Shown here: one piece after another, positions 10,846 through 21,941 of the stretch
How positions within the stretch are numbered: the stretch's first letter is position 1
How the letters are laid out: every line of letters begins with the position of its first letter
Assembly (NCBI GenBank): GCA_030704615.1
Contig: CM060734.1
Span: 24,428,001 to 24,492,000 of the forward strand
Length of the DNA stretch: 64,000 nt
DNA from: Takakia lepidozioides
Lineage: Eukaryota > Streptophyta > Takakiopsida > Takakiales > Takakiaceae
Reading direction: 5' to 3'
The notes under the pieces: model-generated
The model's input: only the letters and a program-made list of their open reading frames with translations
Database searches by the model: none
Told to the model about the DNA's origin: nothing
Position numbers and translations under genes: made by a program

Positions 10846-10993
10846 CCCCCTAGCTGGCGCTTAAGTCCCTCTAAGTCCAGGTAGCCACAAGATGTGATAG
10901 TGGCCATAGCCTCACTAAGTCCTCCACCACTGTCCCTACTACACTCAAACTCGATAGATCAAGAGGCTGGGTATAAGAGTTGCCCCTGTATCC

Positions 10994-12379
10994 TTGCAAA
11001 ATCGACTACCAGCTGGTGTCGTAGTTGACCCGCAAGAAGGGCATATTGCTGCTTTAACTAAGGAAATGGAGGAACTCTCCGTTCAATTGGCTTCTAGACG
11101 AGAAGGGAGACCCAAGCCAAATAATCAGCGATCCAATATGTGGTGTTCTAATTGCCAGGTTCATGGACATCTTGCTAATGAGTGCCCAGTGGGCCCAGTG
11201 ACCAATCCCATTAATGGAGTTGCTACTAAATGTGGTTATTGTGGTAAAACATAACATGTGATATTACAATGTTGGCATTTACAATCGGCTATGGGTCTAA
11301 CCCCAATAAAGAATAAATCAAGGACGGGTTGGGATGTCAATCAAATGGGGTTGGCCCCACCATCTGCTAACCAGCATGTGGTTGCTCAATGGTCTGACCA
11401 ACCTCCTCAGACTCAGCAACCCTGGAGACCAACTCGAGGACCCCAGAGCTGGTACCAGTCGGCTAATCAGCCTATTCGACAGCAAGTGCGGGGGATACCA
11501 CCTCAGGGAGCTTATGGTCAAACCTATGGGGGCGGAGGAGGCCAACGACAGCAGATGTATCCACAACAAACTAATACTCCTTATCGGCCGCCTGCTCGAC
11601 GATTGAGGAATGGTCAATACCCGATTTGCTATCGTTGTCATGAGATGGGACATATTGCTAGCGAATGCCCTAATCCAAAAGCCCCGGTTGATTATATCCC
11701 GCTTTGTGAGCGTTGTGGAGGTCAGGGACATACTGTTGAACAATGTGAGAGTCCATATCCCCAAAATCCCATCCATTAGCAAACTTCATCAATCCCTCCA
11801 CTTCTTGATTCAGGACCAGTACCACCAACTGGAGGGCCGTCACATTCTTTTGGAAACACTAATACCAATCGAGTTGTGAACCGAGTAACAGTGCAATAAT
11901 GTGTGAGTGATATGAATTTGGCTGATAAAATAGCCACCTTGAAAGGCAAAGGCAAGATGGAAGCAGCCGATACCCCTTTGCAATCTTATTATTTTAATGC
12001 TGAGACAGATAAGCCCATGGTTAAAGGGGTTACCACCAGAGCTCGTAAGTTATTGCCGATGGACCCTATCATGGAAGACTCTACCTTAAAAACCCCCGAT
12101 AGCATGAAGTCCAAGCCAATTGAGGAGGTACAGCGATCTTTGCCCATTATGCCCGATATTCATCCGATACCAACGATGATATCGCCTAGTTTGGTTGTCC
12201 ATCCACCTTCCATGATCATGGACCCTATCGACCCGGATTCTGTCATCTCAGTTGTGATACCCCAATCCACAACGGAGCCAGTCCAGCGGAGAAATAGAGG
12301 GAAGTATACTGGTCCGAAAATAGGCAATGGCAAGATAGGACCCCCAAGGGGTCTCGACGAAAAAGGGTCATGGCACTGA
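10994..12379 (+). pseudogene. Gag with four zinc knuckles, broken
   Basis: One frame runs through 10994-12379 with stops at 11252-11254, 11777-11779 and near 11898. Four CX2CX4HX4C knuckles are readable: CSNCQVHGHLANEC; CGYCGKT followed, after the stop, by HVILQC; CYRCHEMGHIASEC; and CERCGGQGHTVEQC. Between them is a Gln/Pro/Gly-rich linker. Zinc knuckles in Gag bind the element RNA for packaging. A long hydrophilic region with Lys and Pro follows (MNLADKIATLKGKGK). Most plant gypsy Gags carry one or two knuckles, so four is unusual. Confidence 0.75.
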
Positions 12380-12513
12380 CTAAAGGCTTGGTTCATTATG
12401 ATATACTTAAAGACCTGGACACGTTGCAACCTGCTATTTCTTTGCGGCAGCTGTTGGCTATTGCACCTCAATGTCGGGCTTCTTTGTAGTCATCTCTAGT
12501 GCGGAAATAGGCA

Positions 12514-12997
12514 ATGAATAACATCGTCCATGAAGTGAGTATATCCACACTCAATCCGGATCCAGGTGCCCCCGTCCTTGATGTAACAATAGATGGCGTT
12601 GTTATTACTGGAGTTCAAATTGACGGTGGTTCTAGTGTCAATCTAATGAGTTCCGACACAATGGAGATATTAGGACTTGGTGGTTTACAGAACACACTCG
12701 ATTGGTGTTACGGATGGCCGATCAAAGCCGTGTCAAACCAATGGGCGTCCTGACTGCGTCCCAACTATAATTGCTGTTATTGAGTATTCCATTGATTATG
12801 TGGTCTTCCGACTTAATGTCTCGGCCTATTCTTACCCCATCTTATTAGGACGACCATGGTTATTCCAATCTAAGGCTAAAAATGATTGGGGGAAATGCAC
12901 TTTGACTCTGGGAATGGGAAAAAAAGGAGAACAAAAGGTGGTGGGTTGCAAATGTACCCAAGTTAGGCATATCATGGGGAGACGCATTATGAGATAG
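12514..12997 (+). pseudogene. Gypsy aspartic protease, frameshifted
   Basis: The frame begins in VHEVSISTLNPDPGAPVL and shows the retropepsin-type IDGGSSVNLMSSDTMEILG, where the usual catalytic D-T/S-G is DGG. It shifts frame near 12,700 and continues to SYPILLGRPWLF, the conserved C-terminal flap/ILGRPWL region. Such proteases cut the Gag-Pol precursor. After 12,997 a short acidic tail is followed by about 260 bp with only short frames. Confidence 0.75.
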
Positions 12998-13339
12998 AAT
13001 CTGAGTTTACTCTTGACGAAGCTGACGAGAGGACCAGTGACACCGATAGTGATTGATTTAGATAGGTGATCTTCAAGCCCTACCATTGTCACCTAAACTA
13101 AACATACAGGAGCCGGCGGATCCACCGTTGTGCTAATCTAGGAGAGAATACCCTTGGCATGGTGATTTTGATAGTGACTCTGATCATGCTATCTTGCAAT
13201 GGGAGGGAGCCCGATCTTCTTATATGGTGTAGCATGAATCTGAGTGGGAAGAGGCCACCATGTCGAAGGATATCGCGTGGTATGATTCGGCTGATGACAA
13301 CCATGCTCCATTGATAAAGAAGGACCCTTACCAAACCTT

Positions 13340-14943
13340 GAATTTGAATACAGCTGCGGGCCTAGTTGAACCTCATCCAAAGCGCATGGAGGCTTTACAG
13401 CAGCAGTTAGATGTGTACAGACTCAGAAAGGAGCAGACTCTCAGGGGTGCCACACAGGACTTGGTGGATAACCACCTTATGCAGGTATGGTTAGCACAAG
13501 GGCCGGTAGAAGGCAAAGCACCAAGGAAGCTCACCCAGGGTGAGATGAATGATCTCTGATTCTAGGTGCAAAACATTGCCACAACTACTATAGTCAATGT
13601 CTATAGTAGGATAGCGGAGCTACAGGAGGATGTGGAAGGCCTGCAGACTCAAGTGGATGACCTGAGTTCAAATATTGACAAGAGAGTCTTTGTTCCTGAG
13701 GAGCAGCTGATGGCTACTTATTTACATGCCAGGACTCTAATTTTTCAGTCTTCTTCGCAGGGGGTGCAGGAGATGCCAGTGGTAGAAGGGCCAGTAGTAC
13801 CAATACCACAGCAGGTGCCTGTGCAGGTAGCTGACCCTATTGCTACTATGGCAAAGCCACAACCTGAGGTTTGGGGGGATGCTGCTTTTAACCCACCTAG
13901 GACTCCTGTTGCACGGGAGTACAGTCGGGCTATAATTATGCCCTTCAACCAAATTCCCATTTGTGCTGGATTTGGCTTGGAAGGAATTTAGTCATCCGCA
14001 GTCGTTGGCACATTACTACCAGATCATGCGCATTTGGTTGCCAGTGGCAACTCGGACTAAGGTTCTTCCGAACAATCAACCCATTGAGGATCATCACTTT
14101 GCAAGGTACTGGTCTGAGGAAGGTACCATGCTGAAGGAATTAATTGTCTTCCAGGTTGTACATGGGTACATCTATACCAAGACCAAGGAGGTATCTAGTA
14201 TTGTCATGGGCTGTGGATTATACTATGCTGCTTGTTTTATGGCACGTTATCACATTGAGCAGCAGAAGATGCAATCACAATTTCTAAGTTATTCCAGTGG
14301 GGATCATTGGGTCTTACCTTCAGTACCACCTCATATGTACCTGTATGATACAAAAGTTATGATGCAGAAGGATTCCCAACTTTGTTCATGGTTTAATTCG
14401 GCTTGGAACAATTTGGCAACAGAGAAATTCGGCCCTGATGATATTTTCTTTAAGGGACATGAAGCCTGGAAATACTTACACTGTTCCAAAGTCATTGGCA
14501 CACCTCTCACCTATACGACTAAGGAGTTCAAGGCGTTCACTAATTTTGCTTGCAAGCGCTTACAGCAAGTCGTACAGTCTAAACTTCCAGACATGGTGGG
14601 CCCACATTGTATGCCACGCAGGATTCTGGAGAAGCCACTTAAAGTTCGGCCGTTAAAACACCTAAGGGGGGACGAGGATTCTGATACTACTGGTTCTTTA
14701 GAGGACTCTTTTGACATGGCAGAGGACTATGCACTTTAGATGGGAGAGAAGAAACGACGGGGATCTCCTATGCCTGAGAGGTTACCTCGTTATCAGCCAA
14801 AGGAGGGTCAAACATTTCCAAGTCGTGCTCAATCGCCTCCATCAGCCAGTGACAGGACTCGGGCTCGCACATGGAGTCCTTCACGAGACTCTCACCGACA
14901 GAAGGGTGCTTGCTCACAAAGGTTTGCTGATCCCAAACAGTAA
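13340..14943 (+). pseudogene. Extra 3' ORF of gypsy element (coiled coil plus globular domain), copy 1
   Basis: This segment aligns residue by residue with the minus-strand copy at 22,714-24,180. It begins inside the ORF at GLVEPHPKRMEALQQQLDVY (coiled coil), continues to TQGEMNDL, then TGA-TTC-TAG (13557-13565), VQNIATTTIVNVYSRIAELQ (second coil), and a Val/Pro/Gln-rich linker. A globular domain of about 260 residues follows (IEDHHFARYWSEEGTM, VPPHMYLYDTKVMMQKD, GHEAWKYLHCSKVIGTPLTY). A 1-nt shift occurs near 13,970. A TAG at 14737-14739 separates a basic Arg/Ser/Pro-rich tail ending at 14943. I do not recognise the domain. Its place between pol and the 3' LTR is that of env-like or accessory ORFs in Athila/Tat-type elements; no signal peptide or membrane segment is evident. 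Confidence 0.65.
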
Positions 14944-14964
14944 ACCGTGAGGACACGGCTTTTT

Positions 14965-14979
14965 GAGAGGGGGAAGGGG
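14965..14979 (+). promoter_or_regulatory. Polypurine tract
   Basis: GAGAGGGGGAAGGGG lies three bases before the LTR start TGTTAGAGG. It would prime plus-strand cDNA synthesis and it sets the 3' LTR boundary. Confidence 0.7.
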
Positions 14980-14982
14980 TAA

Positions 14983-15875
14983 TGTTAGAGGGCTACTTGG
15001 GACTTAGACACTTTTACGGGTTCTGTGGGGTACCCTTAATTCTTGCGCAGACTTATGAATGGTAGACTGAGACCAACATGAGCCTTAGGGGTGGCAGGCG
15101 CAGGCTTTAGGGGGGGGTAGATAGCTTGTCACAGTCTATAACAGCCAGACACAGCCGAACACAGCTTCGCACAGCCAGTCACAGCCCGACACAGCTTTAC
15201 ACAGCCCGTCACAGTCTATCACAGCCAGACACAGTCTGACACAGCCCGACACAGCTTTACACAGCTAGTCACAGCTCGGCACAGCTTGACACAGCCTGTC
15301 ACAGTGTACATGGGGAACAGTTATCATTGACATGGAACGACTGCGTGGGAACGACATCTGCAGAGGGAACGTGTTACTTCAGGGGTGACGGTTAGTTAGT
15401 TAGGTGGTTAGAACAGCTTGCGAGTAGATTAGGCAGGGCGGCAACAGGAAGAGGATCATTTCTTGAGGAGGGCGACTTGTTTTGGAGAGGAGGAGACGTA
15501 ATGGAGAGCGGAAACAGTGAAGGGAGATAATGACTTGATTGAGGCTTATGCAAGCTGTAAAATTATATAGTAGGGTAGATTAGGGACACCATGGCATAGG
15601 CATGATACATGATTAATCTTAATCCGATACTGAATCGATACAAATATACTGTGTAGAGAGACATGAGTGAAGTTGTGGAATGAATGCATGATTAATTAGA
15701 ACTTTGAAGCAATCTGATGCTTCAGTAGACACGGTAAGGTAAATTGATAACATGAAGGCAAGAAGGAATACAAATAGGAAGCACAACCATGACTCACTAG
15801 CTGTAGGTCATGACTGATTGTTCTGAGCGAGCTGAGTGCTTAGAGATATCCAACTCTTCTATCTTGGAGTTTCTA
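14983..15875 (+). repeat. 3' LTR, first part (split by chromovirus)
   Basis: The LTR begins TGTTAGAGGGC after the polypurine tract. It holds an (ACAG-CC)-type tandem array at about 15,125-15,312. It is cut at 15,875 by the chromovirus LTR. Sequence at 22,672-22,713 ending CACTCGACA is the probable rest, which would give a TG...CA LTR of about 930 bp. Confidence 0.55.
15125..15312. repeat. ACAGC-type tandem repeat within LTR
   Basis: About seventeen units of 10-11 bp of the form CACAGCC-GA or CACAGTCTAT follow each other, with variable pyrimidine positions. The repeat sits in the upstream part of the LTR, where promoter elements would be. Confidence 0.75.
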
Positions 15876-16603
15876 TGTCGCGCACCTCACTTCGGTAAGC
15901 TCCCCTTCAAGTCATAGTTACTCGCTTCGATGCGCGCGCCTGACTCCCAACCTGGCCGCCCGGGCCAACTTGGAGCTTCGGCTGCTCACCGGGACATAAT
16001 GGTCCCCCCTTCGATTCCCACTAAACCCTCCACCTATTTGGGCCTAGGAGAATTCCCTTTGGTAGATGGCAGTCCGGAACAGCTCCCCACTCTTTGGTCG
16101 CTTTCCGGCTCGCTCGCTTACTCACTAGTTTTTGGTCACCAACGGGCTTGCACCGTTCTCGGGGTCACTACTCCCCTTATATATACTTCTGTAGCTGTCC
16201 GCGGGGGTTTCATAACCAGCCATGCCATTTTATGGCGAACCACCACGAAAACCCTCGACTCCCGGTGATGAGTCGCGGTGAGTCTTGGCCCACTCACCAC
16301 GGCCCCTCTGGACCGTGATGAGTCCCAAGACTCCCACGACTCCCACCACGAGGTCTCCGCCCCCATGGTGAGTCCTATGCCACCCCCACTAAGTCCCGCT
16401 AAGCTACCACCACCCCTTGTGGAGCCACCCCCACCGCAACCCGGTGTGCGGGACTCCACCTAGTGAGCGCCTCCGCCTCCTTGAGTGCCTTGGGCACTCA
16501 AGGGTGCTTCAGCCCCCCATACCTATCGCTGCCGCTGCCCCCACCACAGGGGCAACCCCTCATGTGTCCCGACCCCCTGCCCTCAAGGCAAAGGGCCGCG
16601 ACA
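15876..16603 (-). repeat. Chromovirus 3' LTR
   Basis: On the plus strand it starts TGTCGCGCACC and ends GGGCCGCGACA, so the termini are an inverted TGTCGCG/CGCGACA. It matches 21942-22666 at about 98-99 percent; differences include an AACAG/AAG indel near 16,078 and single-base indels in homopolymers. Confidence 0.92.
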
Positions 16604-17450
16604 CACACCCCTACCAACAGGGAGTCGATGTCCTCATCGACCTGTCCATTTTGTAGAAACGAACATCCAAGTTGTGGCGTCCCACATCAAGGAGTTTGTT
16701 TCCGTACCATGGCGTCCCATGGCAAAGAACCAAACCCCACACTTGACTCTACTCTCCACTAGCTAGTTTGGCCGACTTCCTCCAAGTCCCGGCCAAGGGT
16801 GGAGCCTCTCCAGCTCCTCCCAGTGCACTCTTCTTGGCCTACTTCAAGGCCAAGGAACGATCCTCCCCGAGGATCGAATCGCCTTACTGCAACAACATTG
16901 CTTGCGATTGCTCATGATGCCGCTTTTGGCATCACCTTGAGCAAGGGTTCCCTGGAACCCTCTTTGACTAGGAAGATAACCTTGAACCAACCGTGCGCCC
17001 CAATCACTACAATTGGGTCCGCCTTGGAATGCTGGCCTGAGGTACGGGAACACGCCGAAGCCGCACTACGACTTCGTCCGAGGCTACACGATTATAGTAC
17101 GTGATCGGAAGCACGTAGCTTCCGCGTTAGCCCGCACTACAAGGCAACCCCCTCGGTAGCGCAGTATAGTACGCGCACGCACCAGGTGCGCACTAGCACG
17201 TGAACTCCCAAAGAAGGCGCAAGTTTCCTTGCCCCTCGGATGGGGGTCACCCAATTTTGGCACTATGCAAACACACGATTAATCCAATTTACCTCTCCCA
17301 CTTTTATAAGCTAGCATGCATTCTACACACTAGCCAACCATACCATGCATCACCATTCCAAACAAAATAGGACGCACAACATTTGGAATCCATTTCATTT
17401 ATAGCACGTTTTGTACAATACAAGTTTTTGCAATCGGATCCCTAAGCTAG
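16604..17450 (-). other. Chromovirus 3' untranslated region
   Basis: This 850-bp interval lies between the end of the chromodomain frame and the 3' LTR. It holds no domain that I recognise. GGTAGGGGTGTG (minus strand) directly before the LTR is the likely polypurine tract. Confidence 0.6.
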
Positions 17451-17966
17451 CTAAGCCGGGCTAAGCATGCATTTCCTTCCCCACGCTCCAAGGTTGATGT
17501 CCCCATCAACGCTTCTTCCGCTTTTGAGGTCGCCCTTCGAAAGCTGCGACCGCCTCGGATGCGTTTCCCATTTCTGAGGCACGCACCCAAGATGCCTCCA
17601 CATTATGATAGCCCTTCCATTTGACGAGATACTCCGTTTCTCGGTTCTTGAACCTCCTCGACTTAAGTATTGCCTCCACCTCGTACTCAGGTTTATTTTC
17701 ATGATCCAACAGCATAGGTGGCGGACGCAACACTTGATGCCGATTCGGACGCGCTTCATCTTTGAAGTAGGCTTCAAAAGGGAGACATGGAATACTGGGT
17801 GCACCTTGCTGTTTGCCGGCAGCTCCAATTCATACACATCCTCATTCATAACCTTCCGAATGCGAAAGGGTCCCGCATACGGAGGTACGAACTTTGGACT
17901 CACTTCCGGAGGTAGTCGGAAATTCTTGATGTTCAACCAGACCTCTGTGCCTGCCTCAAACTTCAC
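17451..17966 (-). pseudogene. Integrase C-terminus and chromodomain
   Basis: One frame (17966-17451) starts with the integrase C-terminal GPF/Y-type region (VWLNIKNFRLPPEVSPKFVP, YAGPFRIRKVMNEDVYELEL, HPVFHVSLLKP). A second frame (17733-17506) then reads a chromodomain: YEVEAILKSRRFKNRETEYL, VKWKGYHNVEASWV. Chromodomains bind histone H3 tails and steer insertion into heterochromatin. A frameshift near 17,740 separates the two parts. The protein ends in a basic RPQKRKKR. Confidence 0.88.
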
Positions 17967-18673
17967 TTCCCCCGCTTTCGATTCGCCTGCCTTTCATACC
18001 GTTTCCTAGCTTTGGCAATGTTGTACTTTGCGAGCTTCAACAAACGCTCGCGTTCTTCCAGTACCACCGCTACTGCCGGTTCCTCAACGTCCTGGGCCCA
18101 ACTTGTCGGCACCAAAGGTGCTTTTCCATAGACCACTACGAAAGGGGAAACTCCCGTTGCGGAGTGTTCTATGTTATTATAACAGAACTCTACCGCGTCT
18201 AAGTGTTCCACCCAGTCTGTTTGGTCTGCCGACACGTAATTCCGCAAGAACTGCTTCACTACGGAATTCACTCTTTCTGTTTGGCCGTCGGTCGTAGGTC
18301 GGAAGGCGGTGCTCATCTTCAGCCTCGTCCCCATCTTCTTCCAAAGTGCCCTCCAAAATTTACTCGTAAACTTTGGATCGTGGTCCGAGACAATATCCTT
18401 CGGGACTCCATGATGCTTTAAGACGTGGCGAAGTAAAGTCGCCCTGTCTCCTGCGCCGTTTGTCGTCTCCTTGGTGGGGATGAAATGGCCCATTTTACTG
18501 AACCTATCCACCACCACCATGATTGCATCGAATCCTTTTGACAGCGGCATAGCAGTCATGAAATCCATCGAGACGCTCTCCCAAGTCCCCTCTGGAATCG
18601 GCAAAGGTTGTAACAGCCCCGCTTGCTTTTTGTACTCGCTCCGGTTTTTGGCATGTGGTGCATGTCTTGACAT
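17963..18673 (-). pseudogene. Chromovirus integrase core
   Basis: The DDE triad is readable: first Asp in SVSMDFMTAMPLSKGFDAI, second in IVSDHDPKFTSKFWRALW, Glu in DGQTERVNSVVKQFLRNYV. The downstream KRKGK end overlaps the next frame by a few bases, so translation of the two depends on a shift. The HHCC finger is in the preceding segment (18692-19174: RECHDSPLAGHGGAKRTA). Confidence 0.88.
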
Positions 18674-18691
18674 ACTCCTCTGCCTCCTCCC

Positions 18692-19422
18692 TCAGTTTGG
18701 GCCATAAATACTCTTCTTCAAGAGTGCCGCAGTGCGCTTGGCTCCGCCGTGGCCCGCAAGCGGGCTATCATGGCATTCTCTCAAGAGGCTATCTCTGATC
18801 CCTCCCTTCGGCACGTAGAGACGCTTTTGCTTATACCGGAGCAGTCCATTTTGCAAGTGGAACTGCAATTTAACCCCCATCCTTAAGTCCTGCATCATGG
18901 ACTTCGCCAGCTCATCCTTCTGACAAGCCTTCCGGATCTTCCTTTGGAGCATCGTCTCGCTCTTGTACACCAACAAGAGCTGCTGCTTTCTACTTAAAGC
19001 ATCGGCCACCACGTTGTCTCGTCCCGGTTTGTACTGGATATCCACGTCGAACACCGCCAAAGTATCTTGCCACCTAAGTGTTTTGGGGACAACTTGGGCT
19101 GCGTGGCAAAATACTTCACCGTGACATTGTCCGTGAACACCTTCACTGGGTTGGAACCAACATAGTGGCGCCAAAGCTCAAGCCAATGTACCACCGCCTT
19201 CATCTCTTTCTCGTGCGTCGGCCACCGTCGCTCCACTTCATTCAGTTTCTTACTTTCGTAAGCCACTGGGCGTCCATCTTGCATCAGTACACCCCCAATC
19301 GCGAAGTCCGACGCATCTGTGTGTATCTCGAACGGACGATCGAACTCCGGGATTTTCAAGACTGGAGCTTCCGCCATCCGCTGCTTCAATTCAGCAAAGC
19401 TTGGCCGCAAAAGGTGTTCCAT
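18692..19422 (-). pseudogene. Chromovirus RNase H and integrase zinc-finger region
   Basis: The first part has FEIHTDASDFAIGGVLMQ, YESKKLNEVERRWPTHEKEM and VFTDNVTVKYF. After a frameshift near 19,080 the second part has YKPGRDNVVADALSRK, which closes the RNase H, and then the start of the integrase finger. Confidence 0.86.
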
Positions 19423-19438
19423 GCCCAGAACTTTAGAT

Positions 19439-20193
19439 TTACACAGAAGGTCTGACAGCGGCCCCGCAATCTTGGCGAAATTTCACATACTTCCGGTAAT
19501 AGGAGGCGAGTCCTAGGAAGGATCGCACTCCCGGGACCAAAGTCGGAGGCTCCCAGTCCAAGATCGCCCTCACCTTTCTGTCATCCATTTTGACCCCATC
19601 CTGTGTAATCACATGCCCCAGGAACTCCACTTTTGTGACCCCAAATTCGCACTTTGAAGCTTTGGCATACAGCTTCCCTTCCCGCAATTTTTGGAACACC
19701 CTTTTTAGGTGCTCCAGGTGCTCCTCCTTTGTTTTTGAGTACACCAGGATGTCGTCGATGTACACGATCACAAAGTCATCCAACCACTCCTGGAAAAGCT
19801 GTTCATCAGCGTGCTAAATGTCGCTGGTGCATTGGTCAGCCCAAAAGGCATCACCGAGAACTCATATGAACCATACATTGTCCTGCACGCGGTCTTCTCC
19901 TCATCTCCTTCCGCCACCCGAATTTGGTGATAGCCGAAGCGCAAGTCGATCCGGCTGAAATACTTCGCTCCTGCCAACCGATCGAAGAGGTCGTCGATCC
20001 TTGGCAAAGGGTACCGGTTTTTGATAGTCACCTTATTCAGAGCCCTGTAATCGATACACATCCGCAGCGTCCCATCCTTCTTGTCTGCAAATAGCATCGG
20101 GGCTCCGTAAGGTGACTTACTCGGCCGGATGTACCCCTTTGACATTAGATCCTTGAGCTGAGTCTTCAGCTCGACCAACTCTCTGTGGCTCAA
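19439..20193 (-). pseudogene. Chromovirus reverse transcriptase
   Basis: [40 protein letters not shown] and [18 protein letters not shown] are followed, after a frameshift near 19,775, by [20 protein letters not shown]. The last holds the catalytic YIDD. The enzyme would copy element RNA into cDNA. The N-terminal fingers begin in the short gap after 20,247. Confidence 0.9.
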
Positions 20194-20246
20194 CCGGTAG
20201 GGGCCTTGGCAGGCGGTTCCGATCCCGGTATCACCTCAATTTGTGG

Positions 20247-21035
20247 TCAACTCCTCTTCGCGGTGGCAAGCCGCTTGGTAAATCCTCCGGCATCACATCC
20301 TGGTATTTCTCCAAAATCCCCTTGATCCAATCTGGGCTCGGCTCCCATCGCCTTCTCCTTCACTTCTCTAATGTAAAGCAAAAATTGGGGCTCGTGTGCC
20401 TCCTCCACGGCCCACTCCTTTGCTGACAGAAGGTTTATTCGCCCTCCCACGGATTTGGGCGTTTCCGACACTCGTAAAACCTCGCCACCATTCCCACATG
20501 GCAGCGTGACTACTCTCTTGCGGCCATCTATGACCGCTCTGGATTTGCTCAAAAAGGTCATCCCCAAAATGAGATCCACTCCATCGATCTCGCAGATGGT
20601 GAAGTTCTCACGTCCCTCCCAACTCCCCAGTTGAAGAGGAACATCAAACGCCAACCTTGTCGCCAACTGAGGTTCTCCTTTGGCAGAGCGCACCTCAATA
20701 GAGGCCCCCACGTCACTTGTCGGGAGTCCCAACTTTCGCGCCTCCGCCGCCGTCATGAAGGAGTGCGACGCTCCTGTGTCCACCAACAACGACACGTTAG
20801 TTCCGGATATTATCCCATCCACGAACAATAACTGACTCCCTTTACGCAGGGCGCCAGTTTCCTGATACAACTCACAAGAATAGTTGCCTACCTTGCAAGT
20901 CCTGGCGACCACCGCTTCCACCAAGCGACTGATGGTATCTTCCGACAGCTCCGTGGTTGCCCGAGTCATGTTCAATTGTCGAGGTTTTGTGCATTTCTTG
21001 GCCATGTGCCCGGGCTCCCCGCAATTGAAACACAC
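20247..21035 (-). pseudogene. Gag zinc knuckle and aspartic protease
   Basis: The frame opens with a zinc knuckle CFNCGEPGHMAKKC and continues to the retropepsin motif LLVDTGASHSFMTAAEARKL (active-site DTG) and DLILGMTFLSKSRAVID. A 263-residue frame without stops is intact by itself, but it is out of frame with the Gag upstream. Confidence 0.88.
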
Positions 21036-21715
21036 TCCATCAAAGGTTGCCTTCTGTCTGCCATAAGCCGCTCCACCCGCTTTTCCTTTCGAAGCACCGG
21101 GTGCCGCCTTGACGTGTGAAGGCCCTCCCTTTGATTTCCACTTGCCATTGTCGCCGCGTGGCCTATCCCACTTCTTTCCGGTCGGAAGGAGTCACCTTCC
21201 CGCCGGGTCTTCTTGTGGTTCAGCTCCGTACGGCCTTGTCTCTCACCCCTAGGGACATCCGAGAAACATTCAGCCCTCTCAATTGCCTCGTTCAAAGTCT
21301 TGGGTGGCTTCTCCTCCAACTTCCGCCTGGCCCATGGGGCCAGTCCGCCAAAGTTGAAGACCATTTCTGGTTCTGCCATGTCCGCGACTTCGAGCAACAG
21401 CACATTGAAAGCTTGGACATACCCCCGAATGTCATCTGTTTGCTTCAAATTCCTCATCTTGTCCCGGGCAAGCCAGGATGCGTTGAGGGGCACAAACTGT
21501 CTCTTCATCAATTCCTTGAACCCACTCCAGTTCAAGGTTTCCGGGCTTGGGCCTCGGTCGTGAAGGCGTTTCTGCCACCATTGTTGAGCATAGCCCCTCA
21601 AATAGGTGGGAGCCACTTCCACCCGATCCTCGTCACTCAACACAAGCCAAAGCGAAAGCGGAACGGCCCAAAAGATGATGATCCTGGTGAGCCCGATGGG
21701 GCGACGTGTCACCAA
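20972..21715 (-). pseudogene. Chromovirus Gag
   Basis: The frame shows the retrotransposon Gag core: YLRGYAQQWWQKRLHDRG, FKELMKRQFVPLNASWLARD, KQTDDIRGYVQAFNVLLLEV and MVFNFGGLAPWARRKLEEK. Gag forms the particle shell. The real N-terminus lies further upstream, in another frame up to about 21,920, where an acidic Ser/Glu-rich segment is seen. Confidence 0.85.
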
Positions 21716-21926
21716 AGCGGCATTTGAGGAAGCGACGCAGGGTTCTGAAAGCGAGGCCGCTCAAGAGCGGGAGGAATCCGAGGAGTCGAAGCCCGAGGAA
21801 TCCGTGAGAGCTCCGACCGACCAACAGATGCCTCCCATGCCGGCAGCCTTTTGGGAAGGGTTGTTGGCGCAGTTTGGCAACCCCATGATGAGGCCAATCC
21901 CAAGGACGATCGCATACTGAACTCTA

Positions 21927-21941
21927 AGCTCTGATACCAAG
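21927..21941 (-). promoter_or_regulatory. Primer-binding site for initiator tRNA-Met
   Basis: On the minus strand TTGGTATCAGAGCTT directly follows the LTR end. TGGTATCAGAGC is the complement of the plant initiator tRNA-Met 3' end, which primes minus-strand cDNA. Confidence 0.9.

Larger units (their letters stand above)
7355..10850 (-). mobile_element. CACTA (En/Spm) transposon, internally deleted
   Basis: The left end starts with CACTAGAAGAAAA directly after gypsy sequence, a typical CACTA terminus. Subterminal DNA at 7355-8030 is dense in AACCACT/AGTGGTT motifs, which are likely transposase-binding repeats. TNP2-type coding is on the minus strand. A matching inverted right terminus was not found; the right limit is placed at the end of the CCACTAG array and is uncertain. 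Confidence 0.75.
10985..15875 (+). mobile_element. Ty3/gypsy element with gag-protease joined to extra 3' ORF
   Basis: The order is gag with zinc knuckles, aspartic protease, a junction near 13,340, a coiled-coil/globular extra ORF, a polypurine tract and the start of a 3' LTR at 14983. Reverse transcriptase, RNase H and integrase are absent. The LTR is interrupted at 15876 by the chromovirus and appears to resume at 22,672-22,713. The 5' LTR was not found. The element would need enzymes from a relative. Confidence 0.75.

Noticed and set aside
13535-13566. A 26-nt intron between CCCAGG and TTCTAG in the accessory ORF
   Set aside because: Far shorter than plant introns, and removing it would break the frame that continues in register.
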